DNA of 49,575 nt from Clostridiales bacterium (GTDB taxonomy: Bacteria > Bacillota > Clostridia > Oscillospirales > Oscillospiraceae): assembly GCA_019418625.1 (NCBI GenBank), contig DYBL01000063.1:1-49575 (forward strand), written 5' to 3'. Below the pieces are notes generated by a model. That model worked only from the letters and a program-made list of their open reading frames with translations. It made no database searches and was not told the DNA's origin. Positions 41,415 through 49,435 of the stretch are shown here, one piece after another (the first letter of the stretch is position 1; each line of letters opens with the position of its first letter). The translations under genes were made by a program, and so were the position numbers.

Positions 41415-42596
41415 ATGCAAGACTACGGATTTGACCGCTTTGAGAGCCGGGTGCCCTGGAACCAGACCAAATGGGACCCGGATGTGCTGGAGGAGAAGTT
41501 CGGCAGCAGCGACGTGCTGCCCGCCTGGATCGCGGACATGGACTTCAAGACCCCGCCCGTCGTCCAGGCCGCCGTCATGGAAGCGGCCCGGCACGGCATG
41601 TACGGCTACACCGGCGTCGGCAAGGATGTGATCCAGTCCTATCTGAACTGGCAGTCCCGCCGCAACGGCTGGCAGGGCCGGGAAGAATGGCTGCGCTTCA
41701 CGCCGGGCGTGGTGTCGGCCATCAATCTGCTGCTGCTCTCCCAGACAGACCCCGGCGACGAGGTCTTGATCCAGCGCCCCGTGTACTACCCCTTCTTCCA
41801 CTCCATCCGCCAGCAGGAGCGGACAGTGGTCAACAGCCCCCTGGTATACCGGGACGGCCGCTATGAGATCGACTTTGAGGACTTTGCCCGAAAGGCCGCC
41901 TCTCCCAAGTGCCGCGCCTTCATCCTGTGCAGTCCCCACAACCCGGTGGGGCGGGTGTTCACCGCCGAAGAGCTGCGCCGGCTGGGGGAGATCTGTCTGG
42001 AAAACGGCGTGTTCGTCATTGCCGACGAGATCCACAGCGACCTGATCTTCCCGGGCCGCCGGCACACGGTATTTGCGTCCTTGTCCGACGCCTTTGCCGA
42101 AAACTGCGCCGTCTGCCACGCCCCCTCCAAGACCTTCAATCTGGCAGGCCTGGCCTTCTCCTGCATCTCCATCCCCGACGCACAGCGCCGGGAGCGGTTT
42201 GACGCCATGGCCGCCCGGTACGGCCAGACCCGGCCCACCTTCTTTGCCCCCGTGGCCGCCAAGGCGGCCTGGGACGGCGGGGAGGACTGGCTGGAGGCCT
42301 GCCTGCGCTACATCCGGGGCAACTACGATTACCTGACGGAGTTCCTTGCAAAGACCTGGTCCGGCCGGGTGAGCGCCGTCCCCCTGGAGGGCACCTATCT
42401 TGCCTGGGTGGATTTCCGGCAGCTGGAGCCGGATCCGGAAAAATTGGAGCAGATCATGACGCGCAAGGCCAAAGTGGCGCTGGACGAGGGCTATATCTTC
42501 GGCCCCGAGGGAAACGGCTTTGAGCGGATCAACCTGGCGGCCCCCCGGGCGGTGATCGAACAGATCCTCTCCCGCATCGCCGCCGCATTCCAGTGA
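41415..42596 (+). CDS. PatB/MalY-type PLP-dependent C-S lyase (aminotransferase fold)
   Basis: The 393-residue fold-type-I PLP enzyme has MPAWIADMDF-like WIADMDFKTPP near residue 40, SPHNPVGRVFT, ADEIHSDLIFPG, and the lysine motif HAPSKTFNLAG (about 240). Family members cleave cystathionine, cysteine conjugates or related thioethers to thiol, pyruvate and ammonia. ATG 41415 has GGGAGG upstream; the frame before it belongs to other genes. It lies 30 bp after the ABC ATPase and 30 bp before the hydro-lyase, so it probably degrades the imported compound. Confidence 0.9.
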   Translation: MQDYGFDRFESRVPWNQTKWDPDVLEEKFGSSDVLPAWIADMDFKTPPVVQAAVMEAARHGMYGYTGVGKDVIQSYLNWQSRRNGWQGREEWLRFTPGVVSAINLLLLSQTDPGDEVLIQRPVYYPFFHSIRQQERTVVNSPLVYRDGRYEIDFEDFARKAASPKCRAFILCSPHNPVGRVFTAEELRRLGEICLENGVFVIADEIHSDLIFPGRRHTVFASLSDAFAENCAVCHAPSKTFNLAGLAFSCISIPDAQRRERFDAMAARYGQTRPTFFAPVAAKAAWDGGEDWLEACLRYIRGNYDYLTEFLAKTWSGRVSAVPLEGTYLAWVDFRQLEPDPEKLEQIMTRKAKVALDEGYIFGPEGNGFERINLAAPRAVIEQILSRIAAAFQ

Positions 42597-42625
42597 GTCA
42601 ACCTAAAAACGAAGGAGCAAAGAAA

Positions 42626-44149
42626 ATGGGAAACTATAAAAAGTCCATGCTGATCGAGGAGAGCGACAACGTAGCCGTTGCGGTGGAGCCCATCCAGGCC
42701 GGGGAGCAGACCCTGGTCGGCGGAGAAGTCCTCACCGCCAACGAGTTTATCAAAGAAGGCCACAAGATCGCCCGCACGGACATTGCCAAGGGCGCCGAGA
42801 TCATCAAGTACGGCGTCCATATCGGCACCGCCACCCAGGACATCCGCAAGGGCGACTGGGTCCACGAGCACAATGTCTACGACGACTTTGAGGAGATCAA
42901 CCAGCAGCAGCGGGCCTATTACCGTTCCATGGCCCCCGACGCCCTGGACTACACGGTCACCTACAAGTACGAAAAGGACCAGCTGGATCTCCCCGAGACC
43001 ATCATGGGCTTCAAGCGGGCTGACGGCTCTTTCGGCATCCGCAACCAGGTCGTGGTCATTTCTCTGGTGCAGTGTTCCAACAACGCCGCCCAGCGGATCT
43101 CTTCTGCCTGCAATGTGCCCGCCACCTTTGTAGATGCCGCCTGCGGCGAATTCCCCGACCGCTTCGCCCGCACCCGCCGCGGTTTCATCACCACCGGCAC
43201 CCATCCCAATACCTTCGGCGTGGTGCTGCTGTCTCTGGGCTGCCAGCAGACAGACCCCGAGGACGTGGCCGCGGAGATCCGCAAGACCGGCCGCCCGGTG
43301 GTGAACATCAGCATCCAGTCCGAGGGCGGTGTCACCAAGGCCATCCAGGACGGCATCGAGGCCGTGGAGGAGCTCAAGCGTCAGGCGGCCGCCCAGAAGC
43401 GGGAGCCCTGCCCCCTCAGCGGGCTGATCATCGGCGGCTACAACGGCGGCTCCGACTGGACCAGCGGCCTTTCCGCCAACCCGGTGGTAGGCGAGGTCAT
43501 CGACATGCACCTGTCCATCGGCGGCAAGGCCGTGGAGATCTGCGGCCGTGGCGGCTATCCCACCACTGCCGGCTCCTATGAGATCGGCATGCGCCTGATG
43601 GACATCGGCGACTTCTTCAACGAGGACTGCACCCGCCGCGGCGGCAAGGGCCTCTCTCAGGTGAACCCCACCCCCGGCAACAAGGCCGGCGGCCTGACCA
43701 CCATGACCGAGAAGAACCTGGGCAGCTTCAAGACCCAGGGCCACCGCCGGATCCTGGGCATCCTGGACTGCGGCGACCCCGTCCCCGGTGCCGGTGCCTG
43801 GGGCATCAACCAGGCGCAGGGCGCCAACGACGCCTACGCCTCCACCACCCTGGCCATGAGTGGCTGCCACATCTGCCTGTTCACCACCGGCCGGGGCAAC
43901 CCCATCGGCAACGCCTGCATGACCACCATCAAGATCACCGGCAACCAGCAGACTGCCACGGCCCTGGCGGATATGATCGACTACTCCGCCGCTCCCATGC
44001 TCTACGGCGAGATGGATCTCCAGCAGAGCGGCCGGGCTCTCTACGATCTGATGCTGCGGGTGGCCAACGGCGAGCCCACCTGCGCCGAGCTGCTGGGCGA
44101 TTACAGCTGGACCACGCCCCACGGCACCAGCTACAACGGCGACTATTGA
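42626..44149 (+). CDS. UxaA-family hydro-lyase (altronate/galactarate dehydratase-like)
   Basis: The 507-residue protein has an N-terminal SAF-like domain (about 10-85) followed by the long UxaA/GarD catalytic region: GFKRADGSFGIRNQVVVI, GTHPNTFGVVLLSLGCQ, SEGG, and later FTTGRGNPIGNACMTTIKITGN. Members are iron-dependent dehydratases of sugar acids or, in the SuyAB branch, release sulfite from sulfolactate. Cysteines suited to metal binding are present. The exact substrate is not determined; neighbours (C-S lyase, opine dehydrogenase) argue against plain sugar-acid use. GAAGGAG precedes ATG 42626. Confidence 0.88.
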   Translation: MGNYKKSMLIEESDNVAVAVEPIQAGEQTLVGGEVLTANEFIKEGHKIARTDIAKGAEIIKYGVHIGTATQDIRKGDWVHEHNVYDDFEEINQQQRAYYRSMAPDALDYTVTYKYEKDQLDLPETIMGFKRADGSFGIRNQVVVISLVQCSNNAAQRISSACNVPATFVDAACGEFPDRFARTRRGFITTGTHPNTFGVVLLSLGCQQTDPEDVAAEIRKTGRPVVNISIQSEGGVTKAIQDGIEAVEELKRQAAAQKREPCPLSGLIIGGYNGGSDWTSGLSANPVVGEVIDMHLSIGGKAVEICGRGGYPTTAGSYEIGMRLMDIGDFFNEDCTRRGGKGLSQVNPTPGNKAGGLTTMTEKNLGSFKTQGHRRILGILDCGDPVPGAGAWGINQAQGANDAYASTTLAMSGCHICLFTTGRGNPIGNACMTTIKITGNQQTATALADMIDYSAAPMLYGEMDLQQSGRALYDLMLRVANGEPTCAELLGDYSWTTPHGTSYNGDY

Positions 44150-44240
44150 TCTTCGGGACACAAGCGGATGGCCGGAAGCGATTCCGGTCATCCGTATCCC
44201 TTTTTCCTTATTTTCTGATCCGAGAGAGGCCTGATACCAC

Positions 44241-45104
44241 ATGCGCAACCCAAAGACAAAAGCGATTTTCCTCATGCTCGTCTCCTCCCTGTCCTTTTCC
44301 GTCATGCAGATCTTCGTCAAGCTCAGCTCGGAAGAGGTGGGTACCTTCGAGCAGACCTTTTTCCGCAACCTGGTCAGCTTGATCATCGCCGCCGTCATGG
44401 TGCGGCAGGAAAAGCTCCGGGTATTCCAAGAGATGAAAAAGGGCGGCTGGGCCCTTTGGGGCCGTTCCTTTTTCGGCTTTTTGGGCGTGGTGCTGTTCTT
44501 CTATGCCGCCGGAAACGCCCGGCAGGCGGACGTGGCCATGCTCAACCGGGCGGCGCCCGTATTCGTGACGCTGTTTGCCGGTCTGTTTTTAAAAGAGAAC
44601 ATCACGCCGGTGAAGATCGCCTCCACCGTGCTGTGTCTGGTGGGCGCCTACATCGCCATGCAGCCCTCCTTTGACTCCAACCCCTTCCCCCTGCTGGCGG
44701 CGCTGATGGCCGCCGTGGTCTCCGGCATGGCCTACACCATGCTCTCCTACTGCAAGCGATTTGTGGGACCCTCCGTCATCATCTTTCACTTTTCCGCCCT
44801 GAGCACCGTCTGCGCGGCCGTCATGATGCTGCCCAGCTTCGTGGTCCCGTCGCCCAAGGTGCTTTTCATGCTGGTGATGATCGGCGTGTTTGCTGCGGTC
44901 GGTCAGTTCCTCTTGACCTACGCTTACCAGCAGGCGCCCGCCTCGGAGGTGAGCATCTACCAGTATTCCGGTGTGGTGTTCACTGCCGCGCTGAGCTATG
45001 TGTTCCTGCACGAATCCCTCAGCGCCAGCTCCATCATCGGCGGCGTGGTGATCCTGGCCGCCATATTCTGGGTCTTTGAATATCACCGCAAACACGCAGC
45101 CTGA
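44241..45104 (+). CDS. EamA/DMT-family transporter
   Basis: The 287-residue protein has ten membrane segments and two EamA repeats, with the second beginning about residue 145. DMT proteins commonly export amino acids, metabolites or drugs. It lies 91 bp after the hydro-lyase and probably ends the operon. It could remove a toxic or surplus product of the pathway. GAGAGG precedes ATG 44241, rather far. Confidence 0.9.
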   Translation: MRNPKTKAIFLMLVSSLSFSVMQIFVKLSSEEVGTFEQTFFRNLVSLIIAAVMVRQEKLRVFQEMKKGGWALWGRSFFGFLGVVLFFYAAGNARQADVAMLNRAAPVFVTLFAGLFLKENITPVKIASTVLCLVGAYIAMQPSFDSNPFPLLAALMAAVVSGMAYTMLSYCKRFVGPSVIIFHFSALSTVCAAVMMLPSFVVPSPKVLFMLVMIGVFAAVGQFLLTYAYQQAPASEVSIYQYSGVVFTAALSYVFLHESLSASSIIGGVVILAAIFWVFEYHRKHAA

Positions 45105-45392
45105 CGGGCGGGGAGCCCGCAGCCGCTCTTTTCTCCCGGCGGCACGGGAAAGCCCCCGCATGAATGCGCGGCGGAGCAGACGGGTCCTCCGTCCGCTCCG
45201 CCGCGTACGTTTGACACGCCTGTCCGCCCGTGATACAGTATTGCAACAAGCCGCCTGTCTTGCCCCGGGACCGGCAAGCAGGCGCAGGTCTTATGGCAGG
45301 TCCCAAATCAAAACCCGCTTATGGAGCGCAGGTCTTGCCGGTATCTCTGCAAGACCGCCGGCTGCTGCATGGGCACACAGAAAGGAGCGCTT
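45105..45392 (+). other. Promoter and structured leader of the PEP-mutase-family gene
   Basis: The gap has a near-consensus promoter at 45211-45239, leaving a leader of about 145 nt. The leader holds two stem-loops. One is 11 bp with a one-base bulge (about 45254-45283), the other 8 bp (45331-45338 with 45349-45356). Neither matches a riboswitch I know. The start region itself stays open. Confidence 0.5.
45211..45239 (+). promoter_or_regulatory. Promoter of the PEP-mutase/isocitrate-lyase family gene
   Basis: TTGACA (45211-45216), 17 bp, TACAGT (45234-45239), with TG one base before the -10. One of the best promoters in the window. Confidence 0.75.
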
Positions 45393-46274
45393 ATGACAAA
45401 CGGTGAACGGCTGCGGGAACTTCTCGCCGGCGACACAATCATCATGGCCCCGGGGGCTTACGACGCATGGTCGGCCAAGCTGGTGGCCCAGGCCGGCTTT
45501 CCGGCGGTATATATGACCGGATACGGCGTTTCCGCCAGCACGCTGGGCGCGCCGGACATCGGGCTGATCAGCTTCAAGGAGATGCTGGACGCCGCGCAAA
45601 ACATCGTCCGCAGCGCCGGGATCGCTGCCCTTTGTGATGCCGATACGGGTTTTGGCGGGCGCCTGAACGTCATGCGGACGGTGGAAGCTTACGAAAACGC
45701 AGGCGTGGCCGCCATCCAGCTGGAAGACCAGGTCATGCCCAAGCGCTGCGGACACATGGAGGGAAAGCAGCTCATTTCCACAGAGGAGATGGTGGCCAAG
45801 CTGAAGATCGCCCAGGCCACCCGCAAGGACCCCTCCCTGTGCATCATCGCCCGGACGGACGCCACCGCCGTGGAGGGGTTTGCGGCGGCGCTGGAGCGCG
45901 CCAAGGCATACGAGGCCGCAGGTGCAGACATCATTTTCATGGAGGCTCTCACCTCCCGGGAACAGATGCAGGAGGCCTGCGCCGCCATCCGCCGGCCCAT
46001 GCTGGCAAACATGGTCGAGCACGGAAAGACCCCCATGCTGGAAGCGTCTGCCCTGCAGCAGATCGGCTACAAGCTGGCCATCTATCCCACCGGCGCGCTG
46101 TTTGCGGCCACCAAGGCAGTGCTGGACTTCCTCAGCCAGCTGCGCCGGACCCAGACGCTGACCGAGTGTTTGCCCCATATGGTGGATTTCCCCGAATTCA
46201 ACCGCTTGATGGGCCTGGAGGAGCTTCGGAAATACGAGTGTTCCTTCGGCTGTCAGGCCGCCGAAAACAGCTGA
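45393..46274 (+). CDS. Isocitrate lyase / PEP mutase superfamily enzyme
   Basis: The 293-residue TIM-barrel protein has PGAYDAWSAKLVAQAGFPAVYMTG (start), DADTGFGG (metal site, near residue 90), IQLEDQVMPKRCGHMEGK with the KRCGH catalytic loop typical of lyases rather than mutases, and IARTDA. Likely a C-C lyase of the 2-methylisocitrate or dimethylmalate lyase kind, making pyruvate or a related product. AAAGGAG lies seven bases before ATG 45393. It has its own promoter after the uptake locus, so a linked function is likely but not shown. Confidence 0.9.
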   Translation: MTNGERLRELLAGDTIIMAPGAYDAWSAKLVAQAGFPAVYMTGYGVSASTLGAPDIGLISFKEMLDAAQNIVRSAGIAALCDADTGFGGRLNVMRTVEAYENAGVAAIQLEDQVMPKRCGHMEGKQLISTEEMVAKLKIAQATRKDPSLCIIARTDATAVEGFAAALERAKAYEAAGADIIFMEALTSREQMQEACAAIRRPMLANMVEHGKTPMLEASALQQIGYKLAIYPTGALFAATKAVLDFLSQLRRTQTLTECLPHMVDFPEFNRLMGLEELRKYECSFGCQAAENS

Positions 46275-46324
46275 TCGAGCCGCTCCCCCGCCGGTTTTCC
46301 CCCGGAAGACGGGCGTCGGAAAAT

Positions 46325-46360
46325 AAAAATCCTGAAACCGCATGGTTTCAGGATTTTTTT
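46325..46360 (+). terminator. Terminator of the PEP-mutase-family gene
   Basis: Perfect 15-bp stem (46325-46339 with 46344-46358), 4-base loop, then T residues. Confidence 0.93.
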
Positions 46361-46459
46361 GCGGAGGCCCCAGGGCTCGCGCCTGTGATCTTCGCAGTAT
46401 CTCGTGTTTATTTGCGGCGCCTTTTATGGCCGCAGCCGCCGTCAGCATGCCCCCGGCAC

Positions 46460-46484
46460 ATCTCCTCCCAGGCCGGGAGGAGAT
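46460..46484. repeat. Perfect 10-bp hairpin with Shine-Dalgarno-like arm
   Basis: ATCTCCTCCC, 5 bases, GGGAGGAGAT in the gap after 46360; no T-run. It may end minus-strand transcription from the 46530 gene. The rest of 46361-46529 shows nothing I recognise. Confidence 0.5.
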
Positions 46485-46529
46485 AGCCGCATCCGGGCTT
46501 TGCATGTGATGCGGCGGGCCCGCAAACGG

Positions 46530-46937
46530 CTACCTGGGCGTTTTCGGATCATGCAGGCCCAGGAGCTCCATAAGTTTTGGAATGACCTGCTCATCCCAGG
46601 ATTGAGACAGCTCCCGATCCATTCCATGTTTATCTGTAATGGTCAAGATCCGCCCTCTTGCATTGCCAAGACTGATGCTGACGATATCCTGGTGACGGTA
46701 CAGCTCAAAATACCCCCTTTGTCTCACAAAGAGAAAAGAGGGCGTCACCGTCACGTTCCGGATCCCGGACAGCAAGGAGATATCTTTTTCCCGCTCTACA
46801 TCCTGACAGATCTTTTCAAAGGACTCCCCATCGTCCCAAAGCGTCAGAAACTGCGCCCGTTCAGGATGGCGATAGATCCGAAAGCCGTAGCGCAGATAGC
46901 GCAGAAGATCCTGCCTTGACTCGTCCCTTACGGGCAA
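46530..46937 (-). CDS. Unrecognised small protein, possibly 5'-truncated
   Basis: Up to 135 residues. I do not recognise a family. The middle (VTVTPSFLFVRQRGYFELYRHQDIVSISLG, then GRILTITDKHG) alternates like a PH-type beta-barrel, and the end is helical (WDEQVIPKLMELLGL). There is no ATG; TTG 46937 is the only early start, without a convincing ribosome binding site. The frame is open upstream to a stop near 46978. The true start may have been lost or lie inside. It is divergent from the PLP-enzyme remnant. Confidence 0.45.
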   Translation of the reverse strand: MPVRDESRQDLLRYLRYGFRIYRHPERAQFLTLWDDGESFEKICQDVEREKDISLLSGIRNVTVTPSFLFVRQRGYFELYRHQDIVSISLGNARGRILTITDKHGMDRELSQSWDEQVIPKLMELLGLHDPKTPR

Positions 46938-47007
46938 GTTTATACTGAATTTAAAGACAGGCGGGAAGCAAAATTTTTCGTGTTAAGGAAAGGAGCGAGG
47001 ATCTGTT

Positions 47008-47135
47008 TTGCGTGATTTGACGGATATTCAACTGGCGCAGGATACCAATATGCTGTATCGAGGCAGCATGGTAAACGGCGACACACTGCATCCGGAGGCG
47101 CCGCCTCTGTATGCCACCACAGCGTTTATGATAGA
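47008..47135 (+). pseudogene. N-terminal remnant of a Cys/Met-metabolism PLP enzyme
   Basis: From TTG 47008 (AAAGGAG 13 bases upstream) the frame reads about 42 residues containing YRGSMVNGDTLHPEAPPLYATTAFM. This resembles the opening of methionine gamma-lyase, cystathionine gamma-synthase or O-acetylhomoserine thiolyase proteins (a nearly invariant PIYQTSTF-like element becomes PLYATTAF). These enzymes are about 400 residues; homology stops at about 47135 and the frame ends at 47229. The following sequence belongs to an HD-domain protein in another frame, so only the start survives. Confidence 0.6.
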
Positions 47136-47138
47136 ACC

Positions 47139-48443
47139 TATATTGCAGCCAAAGACGTTATTTCGCCCGCGGAGTCCCGTGAATTTATCCGACAATATTT
47201 TGAAGCCGGGGCAAAGGGGCTTCCTTTGATGCTGGACCCTATGGAGGCAAACAAATTCTTCTGCTGCTCCCGCTACTGCGGGAAAAAATGTGACCTCTTC
47301 CAGATCCCTGCTTTTGAAAATCATGATGTCACATTGCCGGACGACCGCGCAACACACACCGTTTCAGGCTTTTTCCTGGGGTTGTTGATTGAAAATTGTT
47401 TGACCGGCGGCACACCTCTTGGGCTTCGGTCTCCTCTTTGGCTCCCATTCTCCTACTTATGGTTTTTGACGTTCTTGTATCACGATTACGGATATTGCAT
47501 TACGGAAAGAGAGCATGCCCTGCTCCAGGCGCCCGCCCGGGCCCCCATCCCAATCTCAAACGATCTGTGGCGGAGCAAAGCCGGGCTGTGTTTTGAATAT
47601 GCAAACCTGAAGCAAGTAAAACGTCGGCTGGGAATCAACGCTTCTTTGTTCTCGCCCTCCTGGCAGCCTTCATGCCGCTATTGCAGACGCAAGAACTGCT
47701 GCGCCGTCAGAAAGAATGCGCGCTGCCTGGGCATGCTGATAGAGGAGCCCCACACGATGTTCAAAAATTCCGGCCTCCGATTCAACACAGGCACGGAGAT
47801 TCGCCGGCACAGATATACCAGTACGGACACCATCCGATATTTTAATTATTGCATCAATGTCTGGGGAAAAATTGACCACGGAATCACCGGAGGATTTCTG
47901 TTCTATGACCGGATGGTCAAAAATTATATTTCCGCATATTTTTCGGCTATAAAAGAGAGCCCGGACCTTTCACGGGACGAAGCCGCTTCTTTCCGTAATT
48001 TCACATACATGGACAAGCACTTCTGCATAGAGCAATTACCCGTATTTCTGCATATCGCCGGCTGTATTGCCGCGCATAATATTTGGAAGCAGAGTGAAGA
48101 TCAGCGGGAAGCGTACGAGCGGTATTTGCTGGACGTTTTACTGGCAGAGAACTACAAAAATATTACTTTTGAAGAAGACCCCCTGCTCTATATCCTTGCG
48201 CTTACAGACACATTGGAGCCCACAAAAATATACAACCAGCAAAAAGAATATCAGAAATTAACTGCCAGAGAAGTCGCCAATTCTATTGATGTGGACTATA
48301 CACCAGGTACGCGCAAAATTCGATTTTCAGCTTCCTCCAATATACGTATCGATCCCCTTTATAAAAAAGCAAAGGGCTTGGAGAGCTGGACCTCCGCAAA
48401 GTGCTTTATGATCGGAGCAAACGCATTCGAGATATTCATTTGA
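47139..48443 (+). pseudogene. HD-domain protein lacking its N-terminus (possibly still translated from ATG 47229)
   Basis: From 47139 the frame reads YIAAKDVISPAESREFIRQY and continues without a stop to 48443, but no start codon with context precedes it; it meets the PLP-enzyme remnant at about 47136. From ATG 47229 (AAAGGGG nine bases before) the product would have 404 residues. Residues fitting an HD phosphohydrolase are His43, His85-Asp86 in LYHDYGY, His217 in DHGITGG, His283 in AAHNIWK and Asp327 in LALTDTLEPTK: the H-HD-H-H-D order. Function is unknown; such proteins often degrade nucleotides or cyclic nucleotides. The base composition is clearly AT-richer than the rest of the window, suggesting transfer. 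Confidence 0.6.
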
Positions 48444-48590
48444 GCATGCCGGCATGGTGCCGATTCCCGGTGGTCCGGCCCTCATAGGAAGCCATGCACA
48501 TATCTCCCATTTGGCTCTGCCCCCCATATTGACCCCCGCGCTCACTTCCACAAACACAAAATTTTCAAAAACATTTATGGCCGCAGCGCA

Positions 48591-48630
48591 AAAAAGGTCC
48601 TGATTTCTTGCGAAATCAGGACCTTTTTGA
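48591..48630 (-). terminator. Terminator of the merR-type gene
   Basis: Perfect 17-bp stem (48591-48607 with 48612-48628) with a 4-base loop and A/T runs on both sides. It could also end plus-strand transcription of the HD gene. The stretch 48444-48590 shows nothing I recognise. Confidence 0.93.
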
Positions 48631-48690
48631 TGGACGATACAGGCCGGTATCAGTCCCCTCCAGGCAAGCGTGTCTTTCTCGCCGAGCTTA

Positions 48691-49435
48691 TCAGGAACCG
48701 TGGCCTGTCTGGATCTGGATCTCATAGACACAGTCCGTGAAACTGGTAAAATTATCTTCGTACTCATTGGCAAGCACCAACGGCACGGATCGTGCATTCC
48801 GAAAATACGGCCGCAGGGCCTGCCCGTCAAACGGCTGGGCCAGGATCCGGGCCTGCATGCAAAGATAGGGGCCCGCCGGAACTGTCATCAGATTGGGGTG
48901 GTGCAGGAGCGGCTGCCGGCGCAGATAGACAAAGTAATGCGTCGGAAGAACTCTTCCCTCCAGCAGGGCGCGGAAATCCAGCAGATATCCGTGGCAGCGG
49001 AGAAAATGGGCATCGGCAAACTGGGGGCTGTGCTGCATCTGCGTCAGACGCTTGCCTGCCGTGCCGTAGATATCCTCACCGGGACGGATGGGCTCGGCCA
49101 GCAGATACCGCTCCGGCTCCTCCTGGCGATAGGGCAGGCCGTTGTAGTCATGGGACTCAAGATACCCGTAGTAGTCGATGTACCAGTCCAGATCCTCCAG
49201 CAGGTCATTGATGCGCCGGGCTTCCTCCCGCAGGTTCTCCCGCCGCTGCTGCAAAAACGTGCGGAACCGGCGGGTATTGTTGGCAGCGAGGGCGTCCCGG
49301 ATCTCCTCCAGGCTGAAGCCGAACTGCTGGAGGTACTTCACCCGGCTGATGTAGCAGATCTGGTCGTAGCTGTAATAGCGATAGCCGGTCTTCGGGTCCG
49401 TGCAATAGGGGACCACTACGCCGTTTTTATCGTAA
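48691..49435 (-). pseudogene. MerR-family regulator truncated in its HTH by a mobile element
   Basis: The frame begins mid-motif: YDKNGVVVPYCTDPKTGYRYYSY is the standard continuation of the MerR HTH (normally ...LRYYDK-NG-...DPxTGYRYY). It runs through the HTH-linker, a dimer coiled coil (about 40-75) and a GyrI-like effector domain. About the first 25-30 residues, including the first helices, are missing. Upstream of the tyrosine codon (49432-49434) the frame reads CCT then TAG in AT-rich, unrelated DNA. A product from GTG 49416 would lack half of its DNA-binding domain. Whole relatives are multidrug or metal-type sensors. Confidence 0.8.

Noticed and set aside
42491..44398. 635-residue frame opposite the UxaA-type gene
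   Set aside because: Gly/Val/Ala-rich shadow of a well-supported enzyme gene.
48444..48830. Minus-strand frame across the gap after the HD gene
   Set aside because: It runs through the merR terminator and overlaps the MerR gene on the same strand in another frame; no family recognised.
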